A stretch of 21,002 nucleotides of DNA from an uncultured Clostridia bacterium (lineage in GTDB: Bacteria > Bacillota > Clostridia > Christensenellales > UBA1242), in NCBI GenBank assembly GCA_937893125.1, contig CALBHW010000020.1:1-21002 (forward strand). The letters are read 5' to 3'. Shown here in pieces: positions 20,341 through 21,002 of this stretch. The notes under the pieces are model-generated. The model was given only the letters and a program-made list of their open reading frames with translations. It had not been told where the DNA came from and searched no databases. The translations under genes and the position numbers were made by a program. Position 1 is the stretch's first letter. Each line of letters opens with the position of its first letter.

Positions 20341-21002
20341 ATGATTGTAACTTGGGATGATAACAAGAAGAAATCGAACATAACTGACTCTGCTTTTAAA
20401 GAAATCTTTGTCACACCCGCAGATTATTGTGTGTTAAGTGAAGAAGATAGAGAGTTTATTCTGACATCTTTTAATGCAAAAATGTACAACTATGTTGTTG
20501 AGTATGTGTATAATAAAGCGGTAAAAATTTTACAAGATACGATATTCTCAATGGGGGAAGAGGTTGTTGTTGGCGTTATTCACTGGATAGATAGAACGGT
20601 TATTTCAAACTTTTTTGACATATTTGTTTTACGACTTGCGTACGATTTGGATTTAATTTCTCGCGAACAAAAAATAGCAATTATTGAAATTATTGAGTAT
20701 CTTCAATCAAAGAAAGAAACTTTTTGTGAATCGGAAGATTTGGATAAAGAAAAAACAAAATATTATATTTCACAACTATATAATGGTATTTTGACAAAAG
20801 ATTATTCTAATTTTACGCAAAAAATGGACAAGTTGCTTAACGATTTGCAAACAAAAACAATTACGGTTGACTCAGAAGATTATAAAGAAATGCTTGAAAT
20901 AACAAATCACCACAAAAATTTGCTTCTTAGAATCTTATTTTCACTTGTAAAGGCAGACTCCGACGATAATAAGAAAAACAAAACCGTTATTCAAAATATG
21001 AA
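20341..21002 (+). CDS. Unrecognised protein, cut by window end (partial)
   Basis: An open frame of 220 complete codons runs off the window without a stop. It begins MIVTWDDNKKKSNITDSAFK, and its ATG abuts the TAG of the DAC-like gene, with AGAGG about 11 bases upstream. It is acidic and helix-rich, without TM segments or signal peptide; 'FFDIFVLRLAYDLDLISREQ' and 'KMDKLLNDLQTKTITVDSED' are typical stretches. I recognise no family. Zero-spacing after the DAC-like gene argues that the two act together, perhaps as an effector, partner or regulator. The length and C-terminal domains are unknown because the gene continues. Confidence 0.75.
   Translation, partial: MIVTWDDNKKKSNITDSAFKEIFVTPADYCVLSEEDREFILTSFNAKMYNYVVEYVYNKAVKILQDTIFSMGEEVVVGVIHWIDRTVISNFFDIFVLRLAYDLDLISREQKIAIIEIIEYLQSKKETFCESEDLDKEKTKYYISQLYNGILTKDYSNFTQKMDKLLNDLQTKTITVDSEDYKEMLEITNHHKNLLLRILFSLVKADSDDNKKNKTVIQNM

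Overview
The window looks like part of the chromosome of a low-GC, Gram-positive (Bacillota/Clostridia-type) bacterium, possibly an uncultured gut lineage. The reasons are the AT-rich sequence, the conserved truA-rplM-rpsI order, a large SRP RNA with an Alu domain, a BspA-like leucine-rich-repeat surface protein and a processive diacylglycerol glycosyltransferase. All reading frames fit the standard genetic code. The lineage is inferred from gene content, not from a marker search. The first 16 bases are a pure G run, which looks like a sequencing or assembly artefact at a contig edge.

Layout. 176-2014: secreted or membrane-anchored LRR protein. 2101-4021 (+): truA, then rplM-rpsI (L13, S9) from its own strong promoter with a probable L13-type leader, closed by a strong terminator. 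4220-5143 (-): thioredoxin reductase, divergent from ung (5278-5949, +). 6069-7763 (+): polytopic O-antigen-ligase-like membrane protein, convergent with a glycolipid-type GT (7855-9012, -); a bidirectional terminator lies between them. 9298-9570 (+): SRP RNA gene with promoter and terminator. 9798-10529: HEPN-like plus CBS protein. 10787-11287: YcxB-like membrane protein. 11459-15285: ileS overlapping an RluA-type pseudouridine synthase gene. 15286-15633: AT-rich convergent spacer with a terminator and a short tandem repeat. 17489-15634 (-): groES-groEL with a divergent GroEL. 17589-18383 (+): single-pass protein with a SPOR-like segment. 18441-end (+): an SDR oxidoreductase, a divergent DisA-N/DAC-like protein, and an unrecognised ORF cut by the window end.

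Most of the window is housekeeping: translation, protein targeting and folding, DNA repair, redox and envelope glycolipid. The least ordinary items are the overlapping SDR/DAC-like/unknown operon at the right edge; the SRP RNA whose helix 8 keeps its flanks but has a replaced apical loop; the HEPN-CBS fusion with an intact R-x4-H motif; an IleRS with non-canonical HIGH and KMSKS signatures; and promoters whose -10 boxes predict leaderless mRNAs for truA and the SDR gene. No mobile element, CRISPR array, tRNA or rRNA was seen.
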